From positions 29,916,501 to 29,980,500 of the forward strand of contig NC_134373.1 in NCBI RefSeq assembly GCF_035582795.1: 64,000 nucleotides of DNA. Direction: 5' to 3'. Positions within the stretch are counted from its first letter, which is position 1, and every line of letters starts with the position of its first letter. The notes below the pieces were generated by a model. The model ran no database searches. It saw only the letters and a program-made list of their open reading frames with translations, and was not told the DNA's origin. Below are positions 13,201 through 23,076 of the stretch, one piece after another. Position numbers and translations under genes: made by a program. The DNA comes from Mycteria americana. Taxonomy: Eukaryota > Chordata > Aves > Ciconiiformes > Ciconiidae.

Positions 13201-15782
13201 AAAAAGAGTTTGTTTCCAAGATTGTGAAATACAAAATAGAGTTGCATTTTAATTTGCATTCTTGCAATTTAAATTTTTATTCTTGCTAATTTCTTGCTTT
13301 TTTGACTTTCCCATTTCCAAGTCCCCACAACTATATGACTAGAAACATGGTCATTATAATTCTTATCATCAGTACCTCGGCTCATTATAACAGTAGTACA
13401 TGAAAGCTAAGATTTTTAGATAATAAGCAAATTTCATGAGCTGTGGGCAACATTACAGACCTGCTATAGATCAGATAAAAGCCACATTAAATCTGCAACT
13501 AATTGGTAGCCTTGGTAGTGGTGTCACCAGAGAGATGAAGCACTGAGCTATCCTGTCCTCAGTGTGTGGTCCCTTTGCGGTTGAGTAAGATAGGTGCAGG
13601 TAGAATAGCAGTGTAAATGCAACACAATGCTTTATTATTTTCAATGCAGACTACAGTCCATAGGGCTGACACTTTACTCTTTATTGGCTTCTCTGTTCTT
13701 CTATGTCCCTGCTAACCCAGCAGCCAATATTGTGTCTGTGAAAGCATCTTTTCAGGGCTCTATCCACAGCAGTAACAGCAGTCAAATAGTTTGAAAACTT
13801 CCATTGGCTCTCTGGTCCTCTTGTCTTTGCTGGTTGTTTCAGAGGATGTCTTCTGGTACACTCCATCCATACTATTTTTAGGGTACATATATTTTTAAAA
13901 GAAAAAGAACACATACAACCTTTTTGCAGTCTTGATCTGAAAATAGTTTTTTCACCCTATTAGAAAATGCCATGAGCTGAATGTTGTGTAAATGGTGATG
14001 CTTTTTATTATAGTTAATCTGTCTAATTTCTATACAATCAGTGCAAGCCTTCTAATAATTTTTGCTATTTATAACATGAACTTTGGAACTACTTCAGGAA
14101 GCCAGAAAGTGAACGTTCTATGAATCAAGAATTCAGAACGAGTTGTACAGTTCCTGGAAGAACTTAACTGGTCAAAAATCTCTCTTGACAATTTTAATTA
14201 CTTTGCAGGGAGGCCAGAATGTGGGTGTACCAGGAAGTAGTTTGCACATATGTTTTGTTTAGCTGAGTTGCTGCTATGCCATCTTTTGTCTTTTTCTTAG
14301 GAAAGGTCAAATTTGGCAGTTTTCTGTACTGCACGCTCAAGTAGATGGTTAATGCAAGGTAAAAGCAAACCACAACAGTCAATAAACACTCTTTTATTTT
14401 TCTCTTTAGAGATACTTGTAAAGAACATTTACTTTTGAAACACGTCATGTTATACTGCAACGAAGAAAGATGTTTTTAGGACTGGAGTTGCATTTCTGGC
14501 TATGGCTTACCAGCGGGGGGAAAGCCTTTCACTGGTGCTTGCCGTTGGCAGACAATGTCGACCTCAAAACCTCAACTGTGAAACTGCGGAGCGGTGAGAG
14601 GTGACATACGGCCTCCTCTGTATTTCAGATGAGTGAGTAGTTCTGTGCAAACTTTTGTAAAGAAGCTTGTGAAAGGCCAAAGTAACCAAACACTACAGTA
14701 TTTTTTTAAATCCTCAGCAACAAAATGGAAAGGGATGACAGAGCAGCCATTTTCTCCTCCCTTCTTTTATACGTATTTGTGTTTTTCACAAGGTTTCCCG
14801 ATGTTTTACTTGAAACAGGCCTGAAATATGAAAACTGCCCATCTGAAAGCCTGAGCTCATTCCAGTGCTTGCCTTGCAGATCAAGGAAACAAAACCAACA
14901 AAAGCAACTTCTTTACAGAGGTGGAATGTGTATTGCTTATCTACACAGGCTGCGTCACCTTAGAGAATAAAATGCCTTCGCTTAGAAGTGGAGATCTTAG
15001 CAACAGAAATGTAAATAGCATTGAGTACAAAATGCAGCAACCCTTGCACATACAGCATCCTTATTAGAATCACTGCTATCTGACTTTTAGCTTTGAAACA
15101 AAACTGTCTACCTTCCTGAAAGTTAGCTACAATTCAGCCAGATACAGGTCAATGTAAAGTTAGGGAAAAAAAAAAAAAAAGATTAAAGCCTGTAGAGCTG
15201 GAATCTGCATGCCTGAGCTACTCATTTAAAAATATTAATTGGAATATTTTTTTGTCACTATAGAAATAAATCAATAGCAGAATTGAACTAATTCCTTACA
15301 AATTGAGCGCGCCGGTACTCTCTTGCTTTTTGCATGTTTCTCTCCTCTCAAATACTCCAGAAATTTTCTGACAAGTTGCAAAGCCAGGAGGCTTTGGTGG
15401 CAGTTCTTAGTGCTGGGTTGCTTAATGATGGACCTAGAAAAGGCAAAAACTATTTTAAAACATGCAGCATAGCTCAAACCAAAGTTATAGGCTTGCTGCA
15501 GAAATTACTGGGTGAGGTTCTTTGGGCTAAGTCAAAGTGGCGGTCTAACTAAATGGTCATTTTTGGCTTTATATCTATGCAACTGGTTTGCCTAAAATAA
15601 GATCACTATGGATCTCATCTCAAAATGTTAATCAAATCCCTTTTAAGGTTCTAAAAATGTTCATTAGATGTTTCATTCTTTAAAATGTTTTATCAGGATT
15701 TCTCATGTTCAATACCCACAGGATATGATAGGAAGCAAAAAGTTTGAGACAGGCGTCTTTCTGCTCCAGCTGTAATATAAGA
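10201..15782. other. gene-free interval
   Basis: AT-rich sequence with slightly GC-richer patches at about 11.8-12.0 and 12.85-13.1 kb. The open frames are short and overlap on both strands. A pure A15 run lies at 15,166-15,180. I can name no exon, RNA gene or repeat family here. Confidence 0.5.
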
Positions 15783-17880
15783 AAGACTGACCTGAGTCAC
15801 ACCAAAGGTCCAGCTAACCTGGCACCCTGCGGTTGCCTATAGTAGAAATATAAGGACAGAGCAGTTACAGCTTCATTTCTCCTCCTGTTTACAATCTCAA
15901 TTTCTGGCAATCTAAGGACAGAATTGGAGGCTCTGTCCATCTCTCTGTGAAGCAGCCTTTTCTTCCATTAATTTGTCTAGTTACTTCTTGCAGCCCTTAG
16001 TATTTTTGGCATCTAAAATATCTCATGACAATGAATTACCCAAATTAAGCAGATGTTGTTTAAATAGTACTTCCTTTTGTTTGTTTTACACCTCCATCTG
16101 CAAAAATATTATTAGATTCATCCTAGTTCTCATAAGACATGAGTAATTGTTCCCTATTCACCTTTCCCATGACAGATGTGATTTTTGATACCTGTATTGT
16201 CGCCCATTTGTCATCTATTTTCCAAGTAGTCCCAGAGTACTTGATCTGTCTTACTTAGAAGGCACTCCATCTTTCTGAGCAATCCGGTCACTCTTTTTTT
16301 CTGTCTTTTCATATGTTATTCTGATACTTAAGATGCTACTACATGTTGAGGTGCTATAAGCAGAATTTTGTGTTGTATTAAAGGAAAGAACATGATTCCT
16401 GAGGATTTATACAGTAGCATTATGTTTTATGTTTGCTTTTTCATTCTCTTCTTTCCTTATCAGTCCTAACTGCCTCTCTGAGCACTGAGATAACAATTTC
16501 AGAAAACTATCCATAGTGATTCCAAAATATCTTTGCTGACTGATATGAACTAATTTAGAGCCTACTATGTTGCACAGGTAGAGAGGTTTTTTGTTTTCCT
16601 CTCATGGACATCTGTGATCATTGCATTTTAGCTGCTATTTTATCACCTACTCAGTCTTTATCGTGAATTTTTTTGCTATTTTGTGCCAGCAGTCTTGGTT
16701 TTGATTTTCCTGAATAATTGTGAATCACTGGAAAACACTGTCATCTCACTGTTCAATCCTGTTTCACTTACCAATTGTGAACATGTTTTAAAGCAAAGGT
16801 CCCTTTGGATAATCACTCGTTACTCCCTTCTTTGTGATCATTTACCCATCCATCCATCTTTTGAAGCGGTTACTAATCACAAATGGAGCTCCCCTCTTGT
16901 GCTTTATAAAAATGTTTGGGGAAAACGGTGTACACGATTGCTTAATCTAGGCTGCATGTTAAATGTTCTTCATGTCGTGTCTACAGTTCCCTTATTGTTC
17001 AGACTGATACCCAGAAGATACCTGGAACGTGCTCTGTCCCCTCTGTCCCATACATTTGGATTTCCTTTCTGTGGAAATTAGACTGAGAGTAAAGGCAAGC
17101 TGGGAAGAGAAAGAGAGGAGGGAGGCAGGAGATAGCAGAAGATGGTACATACTTGGTCTTCTTCCAACAGGGAGTTGAATTATGGCTGAGGAAGACTCCA
17201 ACATCCCAATGTTTATACAAAGTCTATGTAAGCCGGCTCCTCTTTATCAATGTTTGCTGGCATTGCTGACATTTTTAAAGCACTACCAGATTTGCAGTTT
17301 CCAACTCTTCCCATTATATGGTAATGAGCCATGTGTTAGAGTGACTGGTCTGTTGTTTCTAGCTTTTCCCTGAAGTCTTTTCTAAAAGTTGGAAAGTCAT
17401 ATGCCACCTTCCATTCCTCCAGAACAGAGTTCACTCCAAACCATAAATTACAAAGCACAGTTAATAGTTTGGTGATTTCAGATCCAAGTTCCTTTAGAAC
17501 CCTGGGGTGAGAAACACGTTGTCCTGGCAGGCAGGTACCGTACAATTTACAGATTGGCTCTAAAACCATACATACTAAGTTTTGTGAATGGTTTTTTCTG
17601 ACTGTGCCCCTAAAAAAGATTTTGTTGTGGCAATCACCTCAAAATTGACCATAAGGAACAGTGGTAGAAAAAAGGTATTTAGCTTTTCTCCTGTGGTTTC
17701 CTTGAATGCTTCTGTTATACCTCTGTTGCCTGCTAGTTCCTCATGTTCTCTGGCAGATCTCCTGTTCTTGATGTATTTGGAAAAGTTTTTATGCTTCAAA
17801 ATATTTTTTTGGCCTGCTTTATTATGGTTTTATATTTAACTTGCCAGAGTTTATGCTATTCCTCTTTTGGACAGAAGCAG
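15783..17880 (-). mobile_element. ancient CR1/L3-family LINE relic, 3' UTR into ORF2 reverse transcriptase region
   Basis: Read on the plus strand, this follows the reverse complement of CR1/L3-type amniote LINE consensus over about 2 kb. Landmarks in order are CACACCAAAGGTCCAGCTAA (15,800), TACTTCCTTTTGTTTGTTTT (about 16,066), GCTATTTTGTGCCAGCAGTC (about 16,675), TTCCTGAATAATTGTGAATC (about 16,706), ACTGGTCTGTTGTTTCTAGC (about 17,342), CAAGTTCCTTTAGAACCCTG (about 17,486) and TTGATGTATTTGGAAAAGTT (about 17,767). The element therefore lies on the minus strand with its 3' end at the low coordinate. The part around 17,080-17,330 aligns poorly and may be an insertion or strong decay. Frames are broken throughout, so no functional protein remains. 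The 132-codon plus-strand frame at 16,683-17,081 is antisense to the relic and not a gene. Confidence 0.75.
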
Positions 17881-18224
17881 AAAATGACAGTATTCCACAA
17901 GTGAATGCACAGATGGCATGCACAAAAGGCTCAGGTATTTGCAATGGGTATCTAAAAATGCAACCTTGTGGTACTTTGATGCGTGTTAAAGGCAAAGAAA
18001 GGAGTTTGTTGAAGGCTGGATGGAGAAAAAAGGACTTAGCAAAATGTGGTCCAGCGACTGTAGCTACTGATGTTTCCATCAGCTTTCATTCTCAGTGTAT
18101 TCCTAGAGGGTTATCTTTTAAATATATTTTTAAGAGAAATACAGACAGCCTCCAAACTGGATAATAGCTGCAGCAAGATTATTAACATGAACTATTATTT
18201 CACAGTCATCTAGCAACTGGCATT

Positions 18225-18300
18225 GTGGAGCCCTATTGCACCACGTATTGCACAAATGTAAAGAGAAAGTTAGTCCCTGCCCCAAACAGCGAAATGATTC
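18225..18300 (+). repeat. degenerate interspersed repeat fragment
   Basis: GGAGCCCTATTGCACCACGT, then TGCACAAATGTAAAGAGAAA and AGTCCCTGCCCCAAACAGC, match the order of a repeat common in sauropsid genomes. In the consensus as I remember it, the order is a CCCATTGTGCTAGGCGCTG segment, then GTACAAACACA, then AGTCCCTGCCCCAAAGAGC. I do not know the family name with confidence. Confidence 0.45.
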
Positions 18301-18413
18301 TGTCCCCGTAGATTACTTGGGACACTGCTGAATAAGCACGCTCAGTATTTATGTCAATACTACGTTCTAACAGTGATCCCAAAGCCACGTTCAAGCACAA
18401 ACTTGCCTGCTGT

Positions 18414-20300
18414 TCACACTGATCGGTGGCACGCTCCACACAGGATTTGGCCAATCTCACTTTCAGGTTGTGCCTGTGGCCCTGAAGTTTCCGTAAGCAA
18501 GGCGTGTATGTCGAAGTGTTTTGCTGAATCAGGATCCCACTTTATAGAAAATGTATCTGCTATTAAACATACATTATGCTTGATCTTAGTGTTAATCTTA
18601 AGTGCCTTGTCTCCTGCCCCTTTCCCAGCTAACCTCCCCCTGTGGTGAGCGTCATTCATCTTTAATTGCTTTAATGCGGTGTTTAAGTATGTCATCTTGG
18701 CAACAAAGCAGTTTGCATGGTATTTCAGTGAGAGGTTTAAAATCCCATTCACATTTTTAATATACATTTCTCTCTCATAAATTATCACAGCTTGGTTGGC
18801 AGGTCTTGCATGAGTAATAAGGTTGTTGGCACAAACACATACCACAGATCTATTAAGTAAAGGAGAAGCTTTTGTTTGTTCCTACATTTATATGAGCACT
18901 GTGAGGTTTAACTTGCACAAAATGGTTTAAGATACTGGCGTTTTACTAGCAGGACAGTACTAGTCATGAGATAACATATCCTCCCCAAAATGCATCAGCA
19001 GCAGTACAGATAAATCCCCATGCACCAGTTTGAAAATTAAGCTCTTGCTACGTGAAGTATCTACGCAAAAGGCAGCTTTCATTGCTTACATGCGCAGGCA
19101 GACTGTAGCTGAAAACTTGCTCTTATATAAAAGAGCCACGCTACTGGAAGAGAAGTGAGCTGAATGCACTTTTTACATATGAAAGGAATGCGTTCTCTTT
19201 CAAGTAAATAATGGCAGAGTCACATTTCAGTTTGCTTTCTCTCTTTCATTCATAATTTTGGGAAGTGATTGCTCAGGGTATATAACACACAACTCTGAAA
19301 TCAGAATTCTGCGAAGTAAGTTCTCTGCTGAACTCCACATTATAAGGTCTGAGCAAAGTCTGTACCCAAATATCCCACAGTGCAATTTTTGATGTTGTAA
19401 GAGCATGAGCTGGAGAACTTTGTCTCAATATCTATTTTTAAAACATTTAGCGCTCTTGCAATGTAGGCCTGACCTGAAGTACTTCATGCACGGTAGGAAT
19501 CTTCCACTGCCTTTATTTAGGGCTTTGAATCAAGCCTTTTGTAAACAACGAATTATAGGAATAATAATGTATTGCGAGGACATAACTTTGGAACATCCAG
19601 CCTTTAATATCTGTATGCGTCACCAATTTTGTGTTAGATTAGCAAAACATATCCTTTCATAACAGCTTAAGGTTACATTTGCCAAACAAATGTTGTGTAG
19701 TTCTACAGTCACATTCAGTGGTTTGCATTGCTTCTCTATTACATGCTCTGTATAAAGTAATGTATTAATTATTGTTAATCTCAAATTGAACATAACTGTA
19801 TGTTTGACATAAACCAGGCACAAGCAAAGAAAATTATATGAAAATGTGAGAGGAAGGCTTTGAAGCTTATGTACAAATGGATTAAAATGTACCTATGCAA
19901 TTTGTGAATAAATTTGCCACGATCTGAAAGAGAATTATCAGGAAACCAAGACAACTCTGCAGCTAAGGATTCCTTTAATGCACAGAAGAATGTATCTTGC
20001 CCACTGCTCGAGAGGCTGGCAGTAGTTCAGAAATGCAAAATGCAGTTATTGGATGTCTCTAATGCACCACAATCAGTTTGTCAGTGTAGCTGTGGAAATG
20101 TTTGAGAAGAGCTGGAGCAACGTGGAGACAATAAGGAATGGCATTATGGATGCTGTGTCTGTTATTTTGGGGCTTTATGAAATCATCAGCCTAGGAATTC
20201 CTCAATCCAGGAGAAACATTCACATCTCAAACTTTGTCATCTTATTTATAAACTTTCGTTAATAAAGTTTAAATAACAGCAATTTATGAGTGTTTTCTAG
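18414..20300. other. AT-rich block without recognised genes; possible conserved non-coding DNA
   Basis: Two stretches (about 18,460-18,840 and 19,400-19,900) have complex, non-repetitive AT-rich sequence with few low-complexity runs. The first carries a 143-codon minus-strand frame (18,414-18,845) whose translation shows no known motif and no obvious splice signals. They lie 1.5-3 kb upstream of the CpG island. I cannot show that they are functional; the call is only that nothing codes here. Confidence 0.3.
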
Positions 20301-20459
20301 TCATAATCATTCAAAAGTCTATTATTTAAAAGTGCTCCAGAGATTGTGCGTTATCTAAAATTCCTGCTTGACTGCCTTCCCCAAATTCAGTCTTCCAACC
20401 CCTGATTCAACTTAGTCCTGAAAGAAGATGAGGCAACTGGAGAATCCTGTGTGTCCTAA

Positions 20460-20740
20460 TACTCACTCAGGAAAAGAGACAGGCGGCTAAAAGAGCTTGG
20501 ATTATTTAGCCTAGTAAAATGAAGGGGGTATGACTGCTTTCTAAAAAATAATTGGGGGTAAACACTGCTAAGAGGGAAGGGCTATTTAAGCAAAAGAAGA
20601 AAACTGGCACAAGAACAATTTAGGCTGGAAATGTACAGCTTTCCAAACATCAAAAGAATGAGATTTTAGAAAGCTTCCTGATTAGAAGAGTACATGCAAA
20701 CTCCCTTAGTATTATTCTCCATCTTGCTATGGTTAGGAAT
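20460..20740 (+). mobile_element. ancient CR1/L3-type LINE 3' fragment
   Basis: Plus-strand landmarks of the LINE 3' region are present in order: AGGCGGCTAAAAGAGCTTGG, ATTATTTAGCCTAGTAAAAT, GGGTATGACTGCTTTCTA, GGCACAAGAACAATTTAGGC, TGGAAATGTACAGCTTTCC, and CATCAAAAGAATGAGATTTT with AGCTTCCTGATTAG. These correspond to the CR1/L3 phrases for GCTAAAAGAGCTGGGATT, TTTAGGCTGGAAATTAGAAG and the following TTCCTAACCATCAG. The copy is strongly diverged, lacks the 5' portion and has no intact frame. Its orientation is opposite to the larger relic at 15.8-17.9 kb, so the two are separate insertions. Confidence 0.65.
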
Positions 20741-21860
20741 TTAATTGTGAAATCTAAGAACTCATTCCCAACCATATATTCTATGTGTCTGTTATTTGGT
20801 AAAGAGCTCGTTGTGAGAGGTTGTATTTTAATAAATGGACATTAAAGACATTTTTAACCAAACCCTTTCACACACAGTATAAGTGCACGAAAGCACTGAG
20901 TTGTGTTAAACTAAGTCTTGCAAAGCCAGCCTTCCCATGGGCCAGCTATGAAAATCTTCATGTGGCAAAGCGGCACAATACACCTCATACCTTGGAGAAC
21001 TCTGGCAAGGAGTCACAGGCAGAAATGATTCTCTAGGACATTTGCAGGGTGAGGCTGGGTGGACATGTGGCCAGGACCAAGGGTTATCCCATTAACACAG
21101 CCCCACTCCCCCTCTCTGACTCATTTCCTCCCACGGTAGGGATTTTGACTACCCGGCAGCCCTGATGTCAATGCAGACTTGCTGCCATTTAAGTGACGGT
21201 GCCCTGGCCCGGCAGTTGCACTCGAACTACTTGCAAGCCCCATGAAATCGAGAGGCATTAGTTAGCTGCATGTCGCTGAAGCACATTATTGCTACTGTTC
21301 CGGTGAGCAGTAGCTCACTGCCCTTGTTAAATGCTTCCCTCAGCTCTGCTTTCTCATTACACTTCTGTGTCCCTGCCAGCCCTCGGGGCCCGGGCTGCTG
21401 CCCCGCTGCATCCCTGGGCCGACCCTCTGCGGAGGCTCCGACCCTGCGCACCCCGACAGGAGGGTCCCCAGGCTACACCCGAGGGTGCAGAGAGGCTTCA
21501 CCTCGCCCACCCTACTCACGTCAGGGGCACTAGCACAGATTATGGGGAAGGCTGCGGTTACACCCCGCATTTCTGAAGACGGGGGATCCCCGCTCCCCCC
21601 GGGCCTCGCTGTGCGCCGGAACGCCGGACGCCCGAGGGGCTGCCTGCGCTGACGGCGGTGTTTCGGATTAACGTCCCGTGGAGGGAGCGGGGACCAGACC
21701 AGCCCAGGACTCCCACGGCCACAACCCCCCCTCAGGAACGACCTCTTCCCCCGAGCGAAAGGAGAGCGACGTGAGGCGGCTGCCGCCGATGAGGGCCCAG
21801 CAGCTTAGCACTCCGGAGCGCCCGGAGCGGCGCCGCAGCCGTGACTGACGGCTCAGGTGG

Positions 21861-21865
21861 CCAAT
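21861..21865 (+). promoter_or_regulatory. CCAAT box 1 (NF-Y type)
   Basis: GGCCAATCCAC contains CCAAT followed by a C-rich flank. It is the first of three same-orientation boxes upstream of the inferred start. NF-Y binds such boxes; binding here is inferred. Confidence 0.55.
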
Positions 21866-21919
21866 CCACGCTCACAGACGGAGGTGGAGCACCGCCCCCT
21901 TGATTGATGGCAGGCCCAC

Positions 21920-21924
21920 CCAAT
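21920..21924 (+). promoter_or_regulatory. CCAAT box 2 (NF-Y type)
   Basis: CACCCAATCACG is 59 bases after box 1 and in the same orientation. The flank ATCACG fits the NF-Y preference for CCAATCA/G. Confidence 0.6.
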
Positions 21925-21982
21925 CACGCCGCGGGACGGACTCTCAGCCTTGCCGTCTCTCTTTTACAGACAAGCAGCAGGA

Positions 21983-21987
21983 CCAAT
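21983..21987 (+). promoter_or_regulatory. CCAAT box 3 (NF-Y type)
   Basis: GGACCAATCCC is 63 bases after box 2 and 37 bases before the TCTCGCGAGA element. Its position, about 60-120 bases upstream of the presumed start, is where NF-Y sites usually lie. Confidence 0.6.
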
Positions 21988-22023
21988 CCCAAGGGGAGGA
22001 CACCGCCCACTTCCCTTTTCTGC

Positions 22024-22033
22024 TCTCGCGAGA
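22024..22033. promoter_or_regulatory. TCTCGCGAGA element (BANP type)
   Basis: This is a perfect 10-bp copy of the palindromic CGCG element TCTCGCGAGA, found in many CpG-island promoters close to the start site. From general knowledge BANP binds the unmethylated element; ZBTB33 was an earlier candidate. It is symmetric and therefore gives no direction. Its presence supports transcription beginning within the next 100 bases or so on one or both strands. Confidence 0.7.
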
Positions 22034-22059
22034 TTTCCCCGCGCTGGCTCCCGTCCTCC

Positions 22060-22876
22060 CCGCCACTGGCTGACTGCGCAGCCGCCATGTTGGTTGCTAT
22101 GCTGCCAGTGCTGCCCGTATGAGGCGGGAGGGCGGCTGTGAGGGGAGGAGGCTGCCGTTCCTCCCACCTTCTCCCCCACAGACGCTCGCTCACCGGCAGG
22201 GAGGGCGTCTCTGCAGAGCACCGCCGCCTGTCCCCTCCCCGGTCCCCTCTGCCTCCCGGCCGGGGCTGCGCGCGAGGCGACTGCCGGTGTGTGTGAGGGG
22301 GCGCCGTGCCCCGTGAGGGGGAACCCCGGCCCGCGCGGCGCCCGCCCGCCGCCGCGCTGCCCTGCCCTGCCTGCCTGCGCCCCGGCTCCCGCCTCGCCGC
22401 CCCCTCCGGCCGGTCGCTGTGAGGAGAGGGGGCAAGGAGAGGCCGGAGGGGGGGGGTCCGCCGCCTTCCCCCCGAGGCTTTCCCCGTCCCTTCCTCCTCC
22501 GGCTCTTCCCCCACCTCCCCCTGCCGGTCCCTCGGCCCAGCCGCCGCAGTACGATGTGGTCCTCGCCGCTGCGGCTGGGCGCGGGGCGGCTGCCGCGGCT
22601 GCTGTCGCTGCTCCCGAGGCTGCGGCTCGGGCGATCGCTGCGGGGGAACTGAAGGCAGCGAGCGGCGCGCCCGCTCCCGCGCGCGGGGGTGCGGTGCTGC
22701 GCGGCGCGGTGCTGCGCGCGCGCGCGTGCCCCAGCGCGTGCCCGAGCGTCTGCGGCGCGTGCCCGTGCGCGCGCGGGGGGTCGCGGGGCGGCAGCGGCGA
22801 GCGCAGCCCCCGCGCCTCTTCCCTCCGCCGTCCCCGCTCCCCGCTCCATCTGGAAGGACGTGGCTGTTATATGAAG
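22060..22876 (+). other. putative first exon (GC-rich 5' leader) of a plus-strand gene
   Basis: I infer a first exon starting near the BANP/YY1 elements (the 5' end is uncertain by 100 bases or more) and ending at the strong donor AAG/GTAAGG. It would be mostly or wholly untranslated. An ATG at 22,087 opens a 12-codon frame stopping at 22,122. An ATG at 22,119 overlaps that stop as ATGA and opens a 65-codon Arg/Pro-rich frame to 22,316. A further ATG at 22,871 is followed by the donor. These upstream ATGs suggest strong translational control, or that the true start lies further 3'. The exon could instead be several alternative short exons within the island. Confidence 0.5.
22078..22092 (-). 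promoter_or_regulatory. YY1-type site (CCAACATGGCGGCTG on minus strand)
   Basis: The plus strand reads GCAGCCGCCATGTTGG. On the minus strand it is CCAACATGGCGGCTGC, matching the YY1 promoter motif AANATGGCGGC except for one flanking base. Such sites usually lie just downstream of the start, often with the motif's ATG acting as initiator codon. The AAnATGGCGGC sense lies on the minus strand, which allows divergent transcription, though YY1 sites occur in both orientations. Confidence 0.6.
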
Positions 22877-22882
22877 GTAAGG
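22877..22882 (+). other. 5' splice donor (AAG/GTAAGG)
   Basis: ATGAAG/GTAAGG matches the vertebrate donor consensus (A/C)AG/GTRAGT at eight of nine positions. It lies near the 3' edge of the CpG island, where first exons usually end. It is the best single argument that transcription of the island runs on the plus strand. Confidence 0.6.
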
Positions 22883-22965
22883 CGGCCGCCGGGGCGCCGG
22901 GGTCTCCGTGCTGGGGAGAGGGGCGGCGGCGGGCGGGGGCTGCGCGCCGCATTCCTGTGCTGTGA

Positions 22966-22991
22966 CCCCCCCCCCCCCCCCCCCCCCCCCC
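22966..22991. repeat. C26 homopolymer at the start of intron 1
   Basis: An uninterrupted run of 26 C lies 90 bases after the putative donor. On the complementary strand it is G26, capable of quadruplex formation. Exact length in the assembly may be unreliable, as such tracts are often mis-sequenced. Confidence 0.8.
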
Positions 22992-23030
22992 GCCCTGCGC
23001 CGGCTGTGGGGGCCGAGGGGCCGCCGCTCC

Positions 23031-23076
23031 CGTTCCCCCTCAGCCCCGTTCCCCCTCAGCCCCGCTCCCCCTCCCC
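23031..23076. repeat. 16-bp tandem repeat (CGTTCCCCCTCAGCCC), about 2.9 copies
   Basis: Copies at 23,031-23,046 and 23,047-23,062 are identical. A third partial copy from 23,063 has T to C and other changes. It is pyrimidine-rich, inside the island and just downstream of the C26 tract. Confidence 0.75.

Noticed and set aside
16683..17081. 132-codon plus-strand frame
   Set aside because: It is antisense to the CR1/L3 relic and has no independent support.
21924..22952. 342-codon minus-strand open frame in the CpG island
   Set aside because: It is Arg/Pro/Gly-rich translation of GC-rich DNA. Frames of similar length overlap it on the other strand and in another frame, which is typical of stop-poor CpG islands. 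Only its last 54 codons, from the YY1-site ATG, are kept as a separate weak finding.
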